Source: Halovivax cerinus
GTDB taxonomy: Archaea > Halobacteriota > Halobacteria > Halobacteriales > Natrialbaceae
DNA length: 64,000 nucleotides
NCBI RefSeq assembly: GCF_024498195.1
Contig: NZ_CP101824.1
Location: 930,001-994,000, forward strand
Reading direction: 5' to 3'
Part shown: positions 8,437-16,824 of the stretch, in pieces
Layout of the letters: every line of letters starts with the position of its first letter
Numbering within the stretch: position 1 is the first letter of the stretch
Made by a program: the position numbers and the translations under genes
Notes under the pieces: generated by a model
Seen by the model: the letters and a program-made list of their open reading frames with translations, nothing else
Databases searched by the model: none
Told to the model about the DNA's origin: nothing

Positions 8437-9336
8437 TTACCGGAGTCCGCGACCGGATTCCCAGGCTCTGATCGCGCCTGCCAGCGTCCGGTTCGTCGGC
8501 GTTTTCACGTCCACCTCTTCCGCACGGTCTACCACGTAGCCCGAGATGGCGTCGACTTCGGTTCGAGAGTCGTTTTCGACGTCCTGAAGCATCGACGAGC
8601 GGTTGTCGGCCGTGGCCGACGCGACGGATTCGAGCGCCGCCACTGCATCGTGATCGGCCAGTTCGACGCCGTCCGCACGAGCGACGCGCGCCGTCTCGCG
8701 GGCCGCCGAAGCGGCGATGTCGGCCGCCGGCGAGTCGAGAATCGCCCCGTTCTCGACCCGTGCGAGTGCGGTGATCGGATTGATCGCGGCGTTGACGGCG
8801 AGTTTACGCCACAGGCGACGGGGCATGTCCGTCGCGACGGTCGTCTCGATCCCGGCAGCGTCGAACGCCGCGCCCGTGTGATCGGCGAGCGGGTCGGTGC
8901 CCCCGTCGCGTGGCCCCACCACGAGGTGGCCGATCCCCGTACACTCGACGCGACCGGGCGCTACGAGCATGGCACCGTACGTTATCGTGCCGGCGAGGAC
9001 GGGACAGTCTATGTGGGACGCGAGCGTCGCCTCGTTTCCCATCCCGTTCTGCAACGAGAGTGCGGCGTCGAACGATCCGGTCGCGAGCGTTCGGGCGGCG
9101 GCGTCCGTGTCGAACGCCTTGACAGCCACGACGGCGAGGTCAGCGGTGAGATCAGTGCCGTCGGTCGTGGCGGTCGGGGTGACGCGGACGTCGAGCTGCC
9201 CGTCGATCGTGAGGCCGTCCCCCTCGATCCGCTCGACGTGTGGATTTCGCCCGACGAGCGTCACGTCGTGCTCGCGCGCGAGCAGTCCCCCGACGAGACT
9301 GCCGAGACTGCCCGCTCCGAACACGACGATGTCCAT
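8437..9336 (-). CDS. panE: 2-dehydropantoate 2-reductase (ketopantoate reductase)
   Basis: PanE reduces ketopantoate to pantoate with NADPH (or NADH) on the way to coenzyme A. The 299-residue protein starts with the Rossmann motif GAGSLGSL (residues 7-14), has Lys73 in AVKAFDT, the LQNGMG loop (about residues 95-100), and the catalytic lysine and asparagine in WRKLAVNAAINP (Lys178, Asn182). The C-terminal helical domain ends with KTPTNRTLAGAIRAWE. A TATA-like TTCTATTGAT at 9358-9367 fits a leaderless start at 9336. The gene appears to be monocistronic. Confidence 0.93.
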   Translation of the reverse strand: MDIVVFGAGSLGSLVGGLLAREHDVTLVGRNPHVERIEGDGLTIDGQLDVRVTPTATTDGTDLTADLAVVAVKAFDTDAAARTLATGSFDAALSLQNGMGNEATLASHIDCPVLAGTITYGAMLVAPGRVECTGIGHLVVGPRDGGTDPLADHTGAAFDAAGIETTVATDMPRRLWRKLAVNAAINPITALARVENGAILDSPAADIAASAARETARVARADGVELADHDAVAALESVASATADNRSSMLQDVENDSRTEVDAISGYVVDRAEEVDVKTPTNRTLAGAIRAWESGRGLR

Positions 9337-9440
9337 ACCGGAGCCTACCGCCCCCGATCAATAGAAGATTCGGTCGCGTCGCCCCGATCCGGCCCTGCCG
9401 GAGGGATTCGGTCCGTGGACGACGTAGCCCTCGAATCGAC

Positions 9441-9773
9441 TCAGTCCTCGGTCCAGTACATCAGGTCTTCCTTCTCGGTGCCACAGTTGGGACAGATTCC
9501 CGGAAGGCCGTCGCTGAGTTCGCCCATCTCGCCGCAATTCGTACAGCGCCACATGAGTTCGGCCTCACCGAACGCCTGCCCGGAGCGGACGTGCTCGACC
9601 GACAGCGAGTCGATTCCCTCCCGCGTCGTCACGTAGAAGCCGTCGTCGTCCACGCCGCGAACGGTGCCCAGAGAGACCCCGCGTTCGTCGTAGATCGACT
9701 GCCCGAGGGCGATCTTCGACGCGTCCTCGACCGGGTCGGGATCAGCCGTCGTGACGTCACCTGCGTCTTCCAT
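9441..9773 (-). CDS. small protein with a PRC-like region and a rubredoxin-like zinc ribbon
   Basis: The 110-residue protein has an N-terminal PRC-barrel-like stretch (SIYDERGVSLGTVRGVDDDG, residues about 26-45) and a C-terminal metal ribbon with Cys77, Cys80, Cys94 and Cys97 (CTNCGEM ... GICPNCGTE), followed by the conserved-looking end EDLMYWTED. This architecture recurs in haloarchaea in proteins annotated as rubredoxin-like domains of unknown function. A TATA-like GGTTTACCC at 9799-9807 lies about 30 nt before the start. No partner gene is implied by the context. Confidence 0.8.
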   Translation of the reverse strand: MEDAGDVTTADPDPVEDASKIALGQSIYDERGVSLGTVRGVDDDGFYVTTREGIDSLSVEHVRSGQAFGEAELMWRCTNCGEMGELSDGLPGICPNCGTEKEDLMYWTED

Positions 9774-9949
9774 GGCCGATGGAACGTCGAACGGCCGGGT
9801 AAACCTCCACCCGGAGTGGGCAAGGAGAAGGGATGTTGCAGCGATCGACGCATCGGTCGTCGATCGACGGGTCTCGATATCGACTCCCTCCGTCGTGTCT
9901 AGTACCTACTCCGTCACGTTTCACCCGCTCCGCCGGTGTCCTGTCGGAC

Positions 9950-10288
9950 CTACACGTCCTCGCCCGAGACGTCCCCGTGGTGGAATTCCCGCGTTCCAAT
10001 GCGGGTGATCTCGAAGATGCCGCCGACGTTCGGATCGGGGCCGGCGACCCTCGCGTCCGTCGACATCCAGTCGTTGTCGGCCGATTCGCGTTGCTTGGCC
10101 GGGAGCAAGGGTAACAGCGACGACAGGGCGTACATCGAGAAGGTCTGTCCCTCCGGGAAGACGAGTTCTTCGCCGTGTACCTCGAAGTAATCTCCCACCT
10201 CGTAGCTGGCGACCGGATCGCCGGTTATCTCGACGCACTCGACCCGCAGATCGTACAGCGTGAACGCGTCGTCGGATGTGTCTGTCAT
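9950..10288 (-). CDS. TIGR04076 family protein
   Basis: The 112-residue product from the ATG at 10288 matches the TIGR04076 pattern: YDLRVECVEITGD, YEVGDYFEVHGEELVFPEG, then MYALSSLLPLLPAKQRESAD and ARVAGPDPNVGGIFEITRIG. Members are small proteins of unknown function found in bacteria and archaea, often with a TRASH- or Fe-S-like context, but no metal motif is visible here apart from one cysteine. The longer frame to 10405 runs into the promoter and is unlikely. A TTAAAG-like box lies at 10322-10328. Confidence 0.8.
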   Translation of the reverse strand: MTDTSDDAFTLYDLRVECVEITGDPVASYEVGDYFEVHGEELVFPEGQTFSMYALSSLLPLLPAKQRESADNDWMSTDARVAGPDPNVGGIFEITRIGTREFHHGDVSGEDV

Positions 10289-10604
10289 GGATCGTCCACC
10301 TCTCGATGGGTCGGTGTGGTACTTTAACGCACGGGCTAGAGTCGGAACGGTCCGGTGGTCGAACGGTCGGCGCGGCCGATGCCGTCGGGGCGTTTCGACT
10401 CCCACAACGAGGGCGACAGCGGTTGAAAGAGGTCGGTGACGTTCGATGCCCTGGTCGGTGGCGTTCGATGCCCTGGTCGGTGGCGTTCGATGCCCTGGTC
10501 GGTGGCGTTCGATGCCCTGGTCGGTGGCGTTCGATGCCCTGGTCGGTGGCGTTCGATGCCCTGGTCGATGGCGTTCGATGCCCTGGTCGACGGCGTTCGG
10601 TGCG
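10289..10604. other. intergenic spacer with a tandem-repeat array
   Basis: This spacer separates the 5' end of the TIGR04076 gene from the 3' end of the amidohydrolase gene, both on the minus strand. It contains the promoter of the TIGR04076 gene and the 22-bp repeat array described separately; I see no gene in it. Confidence 0.7.
10441..10594. repeat. 22-bp tandem repeat, seven units
   Basis: Seven head-to-tail copies of a 22-bp unit, gttcgatgccctggtcggtg followed by gc, fill 10441-10594. Units 1-5 are identical; unit 6 differs at one base and unit 7 at two. An eighth unit starts and degenerates after gttcg. The period is not a multiple of three and there are no spacers, so this is neither a coding repeat nor a CRISPR array. 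It ends 10 bp beyond the amidohydrolase stop codon. Confidence 0.95.
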
Positions 10605-11843
10605 TTACACCACCGTATCGACGCGGTCGCCGCCCTTGTACACGGCGGCGACAGCGTTCCTGGTGGCGCTGATGTCGTCGAGGGGGTTCTCCTCGAGGGC
10701 GACGAGGTCGGCCCGTCGGCCGGGTTCGACGGCGCCGATCGAGTCGTCCTCGATGGCGGCCGCCGCGACGCTCGTCCCCGCTTTGAGCGCGTCCATCCGG
10801 CTCATACCGGCCTGCTCGACGAGCAGTTCGAACTCGATCGCGTTGTCACCGTGTGGGTGCAGGTGTGAACCGTTACAGTCGGTTCCGAGGGCGACGGGGA
10901 CGTCCGCCTCGTAGGCACGGATCACGGCGTCGGCGTGTTTGTCGACGTAGTCTTTCCCTTTCTGGACGTGGTAGTCCGGCAGATCGTGATCCTCACCCTC
11001 GTAGGCGAGACGGTAGATCGCGCTGAGCGTGGGGACGAGGACGGAGCCGTGTTCCCTCGCGAGGTCGACGCCCTCGCCGTGTTCGTCGAAGCCGATCGCG
11101 TGTTCGATCGTGTCGACCCCGTTCCGGATGGCGGCGTTGATGCCGGCCGCGCCCTGAGCGTGGGTGGCGACGGGGACGCCGAGTCGGTGGGCCTCCTCGG
11201 TGAAGACCTCGATTTCGGCGTCTGTGTAGTGGACGTGGTCGGGTGAGTCCTTCTGCGAGGCCATGCCGCCGGTCGTCATGATCTTGACGACGTCGATTCC
11301 GTCCCTGAGTTCCTGGCGGACCTTCTTTCGACACTCCGGAACCCCGTCTGCCAGCACGCCGAGCATGCGCTCGTGTTCGACCCACTCGTGGGGGAGCTGG
11401 TGGGTGTCGACGTGACCGGCCGTCTGGGAGAACGCCCGCCCCGCCGCGTAGATGCGGGGGCCGGGAATCTCGCCGGCGTCGACCGCATCTCGAAGCCCAA
11501 CAGCAGAGCCGCTACCGAGGTCCCTGACGCTCGTAAAGCCCGCCTCGAGAAGTCGACGCAGATCGGCACTCGCCAGGGCCGTCTTGTAGGCCCTGTTCGT
11601 CCCGATCCGTTCCATCGGCTGGAACGAACGGGTTCCTTCGAGATGGATGTGCGCGTCGACGAATCCGGGCGTGACGACCCGGTCGGAGAGATCGACTCGA
11701 TCCGCGCCGTCGGGGGTTTCGACCGCAGATCTGGGTCCGACCGCCCGAATCGTTCCGTCCTCGACGACGACGAGGGCGTCTTCGACGGGGTCGTCGGCCA
11801 ATCCGTCGATCAACGTTCCACACTGAAAGACAGTTACAGCCAT
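10605..11843 (-). CDS. amidohydrolase family protein (Xaa-Pro dipeptidase / imidazolonepropionase-like)
   Basis: The 412-residue metal-dependent hydrolase has a beta-sandwich N-terminal part and a TIM-barrel with the expected ligands: HIH in VDAHIHLEG (about residue 60), a lysine likely carboxylated in DVVKIMTTGG, a histidine in ATHAQG, another in IEHAIGF, and the aspartate in GTDCNG. Closest relatives in this family act on cyclic imides or Xaa-Pro dipeptides. The start at 11843 is preferred over 11855 because the AACTTTACTT box at 11867-11876 is 24-33 nt away. It is divergent from a peptide ABC operon, and a role in peptide breakdown is an inference from that context. Confidence 0.85.
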   Translation of the reverse strand: MAVTVFQCGTLIDGLADDPVEDALVVVEDGTIRAVGPRSAVETPDGADRVDLSDRVVTPGFVDAHIHLEGTRSFQPMERIGTNRAYKTALASADLRRLLEAGFTSVRDLGSGSAVGLRDAVDAGEIPGPRIYAAGRAFSQTAGHVDTHQLPHEWVEHERMLGVLADGVPECRKKVRQELRDGIDVVKIMTTGGMASQKDSPDHVHYTDAEIEVFTEEAHRLGVPVATHAQGAAGINAAIRNGVDTIEHAIGFDEHGEGVDLAREHGSVLVPTLSAIYRLAYEGEDHDLPDYHVQKGKDYVDKHADAVIRAYEADVPVALGTDCNGSHLHPHGDNAIEFELLVEQAGMSRMDALKAGTSVAAAAIEDDSIGAVEPGRRADLVALEENPLDDISATRNAVAAVYKGGDRVDTVV

Positions 11844-11866
11844 GCTGCTGTCCATCGAGGGCCCCC

Positions 11867-11876
11867 AAGTAAAGTT
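11867..11876 (-). promoter_or_regulatory. TATA-like box for the amidohydrolase gene
   Basis: Minus-strand AACTTTACTT lies 24-33 nt before the ATG at 11843 and too close to the ATG at 11855, which decides the start. Confidence 0.45.
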
Positions 11877-12094
11877 CCATCTGAACGTGATTCGTCGTCA
11901 CGTGCCAGAGTAGCACATCAGCGGACATCGATCGTGTCGAACGACGGTATCTCGCTGTTGAACGCTGCCCCCGACCGTCGACGGGCACAAGTGACCTCGA
12001 TTTTATGATAGTATGCGACATTGTATAAAGAGTGTGAAATAAAGTCCCTCGGAATAACAAATATTGCGGCGTAGAACGGTCAGCGGCGGAAGGA

Positions 12095-12115
12095 TTTTAA
12101 CCCTCCAAATATACC
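12095..12115 (+). promoter_or_regulatory. promoter region of the first peptide-transport operon
   Basis: TTTTAACC followed by AAATATACC precedes the ATG at 12144 by about 30-50 nt. The surrounding 11.99-12.12 kb is unusually AT-rich. A GGAG 8 nt before the ATG at 12144 may serve as a ribosome-binding site. Confidence 0.45.
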
Positions 12116-12143
12116 GGATGAGCAGACTGTGGGAGAGAAAACC

Positions 12144-13823
12144 ATGGGAAATGACAGCGATATTCTCGACGGAGATCCCGAGATCACGACTGACGAACTG
12201 AGCGGTCCGGTGATCGACCGACGCACGACGATGAAACTTCTCGGTGTCGCCGGACTCACCGGGCTGGCGGGCTGTACCGGCGGAGATGACCCCGATGACG
12301 GAGGGTCGGGCGGAAGCCCGCAACAGGGCGGAACCCTCTCAGCCGGATGGAACGTCGGGCAATTCGACCAGATCGATCCGCACTACTCGACGTCGACGTA
12401 CCGAACCCAGCTTCTGGGGAACATCTTCAGCGGACTGGTCGAGATCAAATCCGACTACACCGTCCAGGGCGACCTCGCAACGGACTGGGAAGTGACGGAC
12501 GGCGGGCAGACGATCACGTTCACGCTCGTCGAAGACGCGACCTTCCACAACGGTGACGACTTCACCGCCGAGGACGTGAAGTACTCCTTCGAACGCGTCA
12601 TCGACAACGAGACACCGCACACGAGCAAGTTCTCGTCGCTCCGTCCCGTAGATGACGGCGGCATCACGACCAACGGCGAGTACGAACTCGAACTCAACTT
12701 CAGCGAGGCGTTCGCTCCGATTCTCGTCTTCCTGACGCCCGACCTCGGAAACGCGGGGGCGATCGTCAGTCAATCGGCCATCGAGGAGCAGGGCGAGGAT
12801 CAGTTCAAGATCACGCCGGTCGGAACGGGGCCGTTCCGCGTCGCCGAACACGAGCTCGGATCGACACTCGTACTCGAAGCGCACGACGGGTACCACAAGA
12901 CGGACGACGACGGCGAGGCACTCCCGTACCTCGACACGATCGAGCTCGAACCGCTCGCCGAGGCGACGACGCGGACGAACGCGATCACGAGCGGCGACGT
13001 GAGCTTCGTCAACTGGGTCCCCTCCTCGCAGGCGCCCAGCCTCGAGAACAGTCCGGAAGTCACGGTCGAGGACGTCCTCGGCGTGAACTTCGGCGGTCTC
13101 GCGTTTAACACCAGAACCGAACCGTTCGACTCCCGGGACGTCCGCGTAGGAATCGCCAAGGTCATCGACCGCGACCGGTACGTCGAGAGTGCCTTCCGGG
13201 GGCTTGCGGTTCCGGATACGGGCATCTACAGTCCGGCCCACGAATGGGTGTACCGCGACGAGTACGGGGAGTCGGCCGATCAGAAGCCGCCCACGCAGCG
13301 CTACGACCTCGAGGGGGGACGCGAGCTGTTGTCGGACATCGAACCCCCGAGCGATCCGATTACGATCATGATCGGACCCCCGAACGCTCGAAAAGGGCGC
13401 GTCCTGCGAGGGATTCTGAACAACGCCATCGGCGACCTCGGCTGGGAGTTCGAAGTCGAGAGCTTCGACCAGGCGACGATCTTCGAGCGCCTCAGCCAGG
13501 GGCAGTTCGAGTGCATCCCCTTCGGGAACAGCGTCGCGCCGGATCCGGACGAGTTGACCCACGGCGTGTTCGGACCGCTCGAGACGACGAACAACTTCTG
13601 GGGATACGAAGGTGTCGCCGACCTCGCCGTCGAACAGCGGACCCAGCTAGACCGCGAAGAGCGAAAGCAGACACTCTGGGAACTCGAAGACAACGTCATC
13701 GAAGACGCACCGTACGCCCTGTGTGAACACGAGCAGGTGCTATCGGCCCACCGTGACGACGTCAACGGGTACACTCACTACGGGTTCGTCATGCGGTTCC
13801 GCGACGTCTGGCTGGACGGCTAA
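12144..13823 (+). CDS. peptide ABC transporter substrate-binding lipoprotein (first cluster)
   Basis: This extracellular family 5 binding protein (SBP_bac_5) would capture peptides for the permease encoded next. From the ATG at 12144 it has 559 residues. Its N-terminus carries a Tat-type pair Arg26-Arg27 and a lipobox LAGC with Cys44, so export is expected by Tat with lipid anchoring. Domain landmarks include DPHYSTSTYR, DLATDWEVTDGGQTITFTL, FHNGDDFTAEDVKYSFERV and VGTGPFRVAEH. A GTG start 15 bp upstream is possible but less likely. The ligand cannot be deduced; family members bind di- or oligopeptides, nickel or sugars. Confidence 0.92.
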   Translation: MGNDSDILDGDPEITTDELSGPVIDRRTTMKLLGVAGLTGLAGCTGGDDPDDGGSGGSPQQGGTLSAGWNVGQFDQIDPHYSTSTYRTQLLGNIFSGLVEIKSDYTVQGDLATDWEVTDGGQTITFTLVEDATFHNGDDFTAEDVKYSFERVIDNETPHTSKFSSLRPVDDGGITTNGEYELELNFSEAFAPILVFLTPDLGNAGAIVSQSAIEEQGEDQFKITPVGTGPFRVAEHELGSTLVLEAHDGYHKTDDDGEALPYLDTIELEPLAEATTRTNAITSGDVSFVNWVPSSQAPSLENSPEVTVEDVLGVNFGGLAFNTRTEPFDSRDVRVGIAKVIDRDRYVESAFRGLAVPDTGIYSPAHEWVYRDEYGESADQKPPTQRYDLEGGRELLSDIEPPSDPITIMIGPPNARKGRVLRGILNNAIGDLGWEFEVESFDQATIFERLSQGQFECIPFGNSVAPDPDELTHGVFGPLETTNNFWGYEGVADLAVEQRTQLDREERKQTLWELEDNVIEDAPYALCEHEQVLSAHRDDVNGYTHYGFVMRFRDVWLDG

Positions 13824-13847
13824 CGACTCGATCGTTCCTCCATCACA

Positions 13848-14804
13848 ATGAAGAAATACGTACTCAAACGTCTCATCCACGCCGTTTTCATCATGTGGCT
13901 CGTCGCGACGACGCTCTTTTTCGGATTGCGAGCGGTTCCCGGCGGCCCCGCCTACGCGATCCTCGGTCGCGATGCGAGCCAGGAGAACGTCGAAAACCTG
14001 CGAGAACAGCTCGGGTTGACCGATCCGATCCACGAACAGTACGTCGACTGGCTGGTGAACCTCGTACAGCTCGACCTGGGGTCGAGCCTCAGCACGGGGC
14101 AAGCGGTGGCCGACGTGCTGCTGACCGCGGCGCCCAAGACCGTCTCGATCGGAATTCTCGCCATCGGTATCGGGCTGGCCGTGGCGATACCCGCAGGCAT
14201 CGTCAGCGCCACGCGACGCGGCGAACTGCCGGATACGATCGGAACGCTCGTCGCGTTCCTCGGACTCTCCGCGCCGGCGTTTTTCATCGGCATCGTCCTG
14301 ATGGTCGTCTTCGGGGTGTGGTTCGACCTGCTCCCGGTCTTCGGATACACGCCGATCTCGGAGGGGCCGATCCGCTGGTTCCAGAGTATCATCCTGCCGG
14401 CCACGGCGGTCGGCCTCCCGTACGCGGCGATCATCATGCGAATGATGCGTTCGTCGCTGCTGGACGTGCTCAACGAGCCGTACATGAAGTCGGCACGGGC
14501 CAAGGGGATCGACAAACGGGTCCGTCTCTTCAAGCACGCGCTCCAGAATGCGCTCATCCCGGTCGTGACCGTCGCCGGCGTCCAGCTCGCGGTCATCGTC
14601 GGCGGGAGTGTCACCGTCGAGATCGTCTTCGGCATCCGCGGGATGGGGCGAGTGATGGTCGACTCGCTCACCACCCGCGACTATCCGGTGACGCAAGGCG
14701 CCATCCTGCTCATCGCGTTCGGTCTCATCATGATCAACTTGCTCGTCGATATCCTGTACACGATCATCGATCCGCGAATCGGCTACGACGGAGGGAACCG
14801 ATGA
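13848..14804 (+). CDS. dppB: peptide ABC transporter permease, DppB type (first cluster)
   Basis: The 318-residue inner-membrane permease has about six transmembrane segments, starting with VLKRLIHAVFIMWLVATTLF, and the DppB family signature near the N-terminus (RAVPGGPAYAILG). The EAA loop that contacts the ATPases is seen around EPYMKSARAKGIDKRVRLFKH. The gene follows the binding-protein gene by 24 bp, and its stop overlaps the next ATG in an ATGA, so translation with dppC is probably coupled. Substrate range is inferred from homology only. Confidence 0.93.
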   Translation: MKKYVLKRLIHAVFIMWLVATTLFFGLRAVPGGPAYAILGRDASQENVENLREQLGLTDPIHEQYVDWLVNLVQLDLGSSLSTGQAVADVLLTAAPKTVSIGILAIGIGLAVAIPAGIVSATRRGELPDTIGTLVAFLGLSAPAFFIGIVLMVVFGVWFDLLPVFGYTPISEGPIRWFQSIILPATAVGLPYAAIIMRMMRSSLLDVLNEPYMKSARAKGIDKRVRLFKHALQNALIPVVTVAGVQLAVIVGGSVTVEIVFGIRGMGRVMVDSLTTRDYPVTQGAILLIAFGLIMINLLVDILYTIIDPRIGYDGGNR

Positions 14805-15787
14805 CCGACGACGGCGGTGACGCAGCCGAGTACGCCGCGTCGGGCGTCGAGATCCCACCCGAGTATCGAGAACGAGAGTACGTCGAGACACACCGACCGC
14901 TCTGGCGCCGGTTCGTCGCCGGCGTCCGGACGGACTGGCTTCGCACCCTGAGCGCAGGGTTCATCCTCGGCGTGATCGTCGTCGCGATCTTCGCCCCGGA
15001 GATCGCTCCACACGACCCGGACGCCACGTTCGGCCTCTTCCAGGAGCCGAACACCTACTCCGAGATGGACTACGACTACGACGGGACCGTAGAGCGTACG
15101 TGGCACCCGCTCGGAACTGATTCGTACGGCCACGACATCCTCTCGCGCATCATCTTCGGGACGCGAGTGTCCCTGTTGGTCGCACTCGCGACCGTCTCGT
15201 TCGCGTTCGTCGTGGGAACGACGATCGGCCTGCTCGCGGGCTTTTACGGCGGGTGGATCGACTCCCTGTTGATGCGATACATCGACTTCCAGTGGGCGTT
15301 CCCCGAGATCGTCCTGGCCATCGCGATCATCGCGTTCTCGGGCGGGATCGGCGTGTGGAACGTCATCATCGCCATCGGCATCGCGTACGTCGACGACTTC
15401 GCCAGGCTGGTCCGCGGCGAGGTGCTCTGGATTCGCGAAGAGGAGTACATCAAGGCCGCCCGCTCGATCGGGATGCCCGATCGACGGATCATGAGCCGCG
15501 AGATCCTCCCCATGTCGATCGGCCCGATCGTCGTCCAGGCGACGGTTCTGCTCCCGCTGGCCATCCTCTGGGAGGCGAGCCTCTCGTTCCTCGGACTCGG
15601 CGTGAAACCGACCACGCCGACGTGGGGACTGCTCATCGCCGACGGCCGGGACTTCATCGTCGAGGCCTGGTGGATCGCGATGATGCCCGGACTCGCCATC
15701 ATGTTCACCGTCCTCGCGTTCAACATCATCGGTGACGGATTGCGCGACGCCTTCGACGTCCACGAAGGGGAGGGGATCGAACGATGA
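14801..15787 (+). CDS. dppC: peptide ABC transporter permease, DppC type (first cluster)
   Basis: The 328-residue permease pairs with DppB. It has a hydrophilic N-terminal extension of about 50 residues, a first membrane segment (LSAGFILGVIVVAIFAPEI), the family motif HPLGTDSYGHDILSR, and the EAA loop EEYIKAARSIGMPDRRIMSR. The C-terminal part has SLSFLGLGVKPTTPTWG. The ATG at 14801 overlaps the dppB stop, with a GGAGG-type ribosome-binding site a few bases upstream. The stop overlaps the start of the ATPase gene. The long frame upstream (from 13895) is out of frame over dppB and was discarded. Confidence 0.93.
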   Translation: MTDDGGDAAEYAASGVEIPPEYREREYVETHRPLWRRFVAGVRTDWLRTLSAGFILGVIVVAIFAPEIAPHDPDATFGLFQEPNTYSEMDYDYDGTVERTWHPLGTDSYGHDILSRIIFGTRVSLLVALATVSFAFVVGTTIGLLAGFYGGWIDSLLMRYIDFQWAFPEIVLAIAIIAFSGGIGVWNVIIAIGIAYVDDFARLVRGEVLWIREEEYIKAARSIGMPDRRIMSREILPMSIGPIVVQATVLLPLAILWEASLSFLGLGVKPTTPTWGLLIADGRDFIVEAWWIAMMPGLAIMFTVLAFNIIGDGLRDAFDVHEGEGIER

Positions 15788-16824
15788 CGCTGGTAGAGGT
15801 CGAGAACCTGCAGACGCACTTTCACACGGACCGTGGTATCGTACGCGCCGTCGACGGGGTGGACCTGGCGATCGGTGAAGGCGAGATCGTCGGCCTCGTC
15901 GGCGAGAGCGGCAGCGGAAAGAGCGTGCTCGCCGAGAGCATGATGGGGTTCATCGACGAACCGGGCGAGATCGTGAGCGGGGACATCCGACTGGCCGGGG
16001 ATTCACTCCCCGTCGACTCGGAAACGCAAATGCAGTCGATCAGAGGCGATCGGATATCCATCATCTTTCAGGACCCGATGAACAGCCTCAATCCGACGCT
16101 ATCGGTCGGCGAGCAGATCGCTGAAGCGGTCAGACTCCACCAGGACGTCGGCGAGTCCGTCAGTCTGTCCGCGGAGGTAAAACGGCGCATCTTCGGCGCC
16201 GTCACGGACAGCGAGTCCTGGCGTCGCGCCATCGAGATGCTGGAGACGGTGAAGATACCGGAACCCTCCAGTCGGGCGGCGGACCTGCCCCACCAGTTCT
16301 CCGGCGGAATGCGACAACGCGCGGCCATCGCGATGGCACTGTCGTGTGAACCCGACCTGCTCATCGCCGACGAGCCGACGACGGCGCTCGACGTGACGGT
16401 CCAGGCCCAGATCTTAGACGAGTTGCGTCTGCTCAAGGAGGAGTTCGACACATCGATCCTGTTGATCACGCACAACCTGGCGCTCGTCGCAGAGACGTGC
16501 GATCAGGTCAACGTGATGTACGCTGGCGAGATCGTCGAGCGGGCCGACGCGCAGGAACTGTTCGACAACCCACAGCATCCCTACACGCAGAGCCTGCTCG
16601 AGACCATTCCCAGGCTCGACGATCCCGAGCGATCTCTGACGGCGATTCCCGGCTCGATCCCGGACCTCATAGACATCCCGTACGCGTGTCACTTCGCGCC
16701 GCGGTGTCCGGAAGCGACGGAAGCGTGTTTCGAGACGCCGCCGGACTTTCGCTCCGTCGGCGAGGACCACGACGCCGCCTGTCTGTATCGCGGCGTCGAA
16801 CAAGACCACCAGCACCCACAATGA
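15784..16824 (+). CDS. dppD: peptide ABC transporter ATPase, DppD type (first cluster)
   Basis: One of two cytoplasmic ATPases that power the permease. The 346-residue protein has Walker A GESGSGKS (about residues 39-46), a Q-loop in IIFQDPMNSLNP, signature FSGGMRQR, Walker [13 protein letters not shown] and switch histidine in LLITHNLA. The C-terminal oligo-HPY domain ends with the normal compact cysteine set (ACHFAPRCP ... EACFE ... AACLY). Both ends overlap neighbouring genes by four bases. Confidence 0.94.
   Translation: MTLVEVENLQTHFHTDRGIVRAVDGVDLAIGEGEIVGLVGESGSGKSVLAESMMGFIDEPGEIVSGDIRLAGDSLPVDSETQMQSIRGDRISIIFQDPMNSLNPTLSVGEQIAEAVRLHQDVGESVSLSAEVKRRIFGAVTDSESWRRAIEMLETVKIPEPSSRAADLPHQFSGGMRQRAAIAMALSCEPDLLIADEPTTALDVTVQAQILDELRLLKEEFDTSILLITHNLALVAETCDQVNVMYAGEIVERADAQELFDNPQHPYTQSLLETIPRLDDPERSLTAIPGSIPDLIDIPYACHFAPRCPEATEACFETPPDFRSVGEDHDAACLYRGVEQDHQHPQ

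Noticed and set aside
10441-10594. CRISPR array
   Set aside because: The units are directly adjacent without spacers and only 22 bp long; no cas operon is present.
12339-13823. Long minus-strand frame (about 400 codons) opposite the first binding protein
   Set aside because: It is a shadow of GC-ending codons on the coding strand, with no domain and an unlikely residue mix; the plus-strand gene is unambiguous.
13740-15763. Long minus-strand frames opposite dppB and dppC
   Set aside because: They are rich in Arg, Asp and His and lack hydrophobic patterning or known motifs; they mirror the permease genes.
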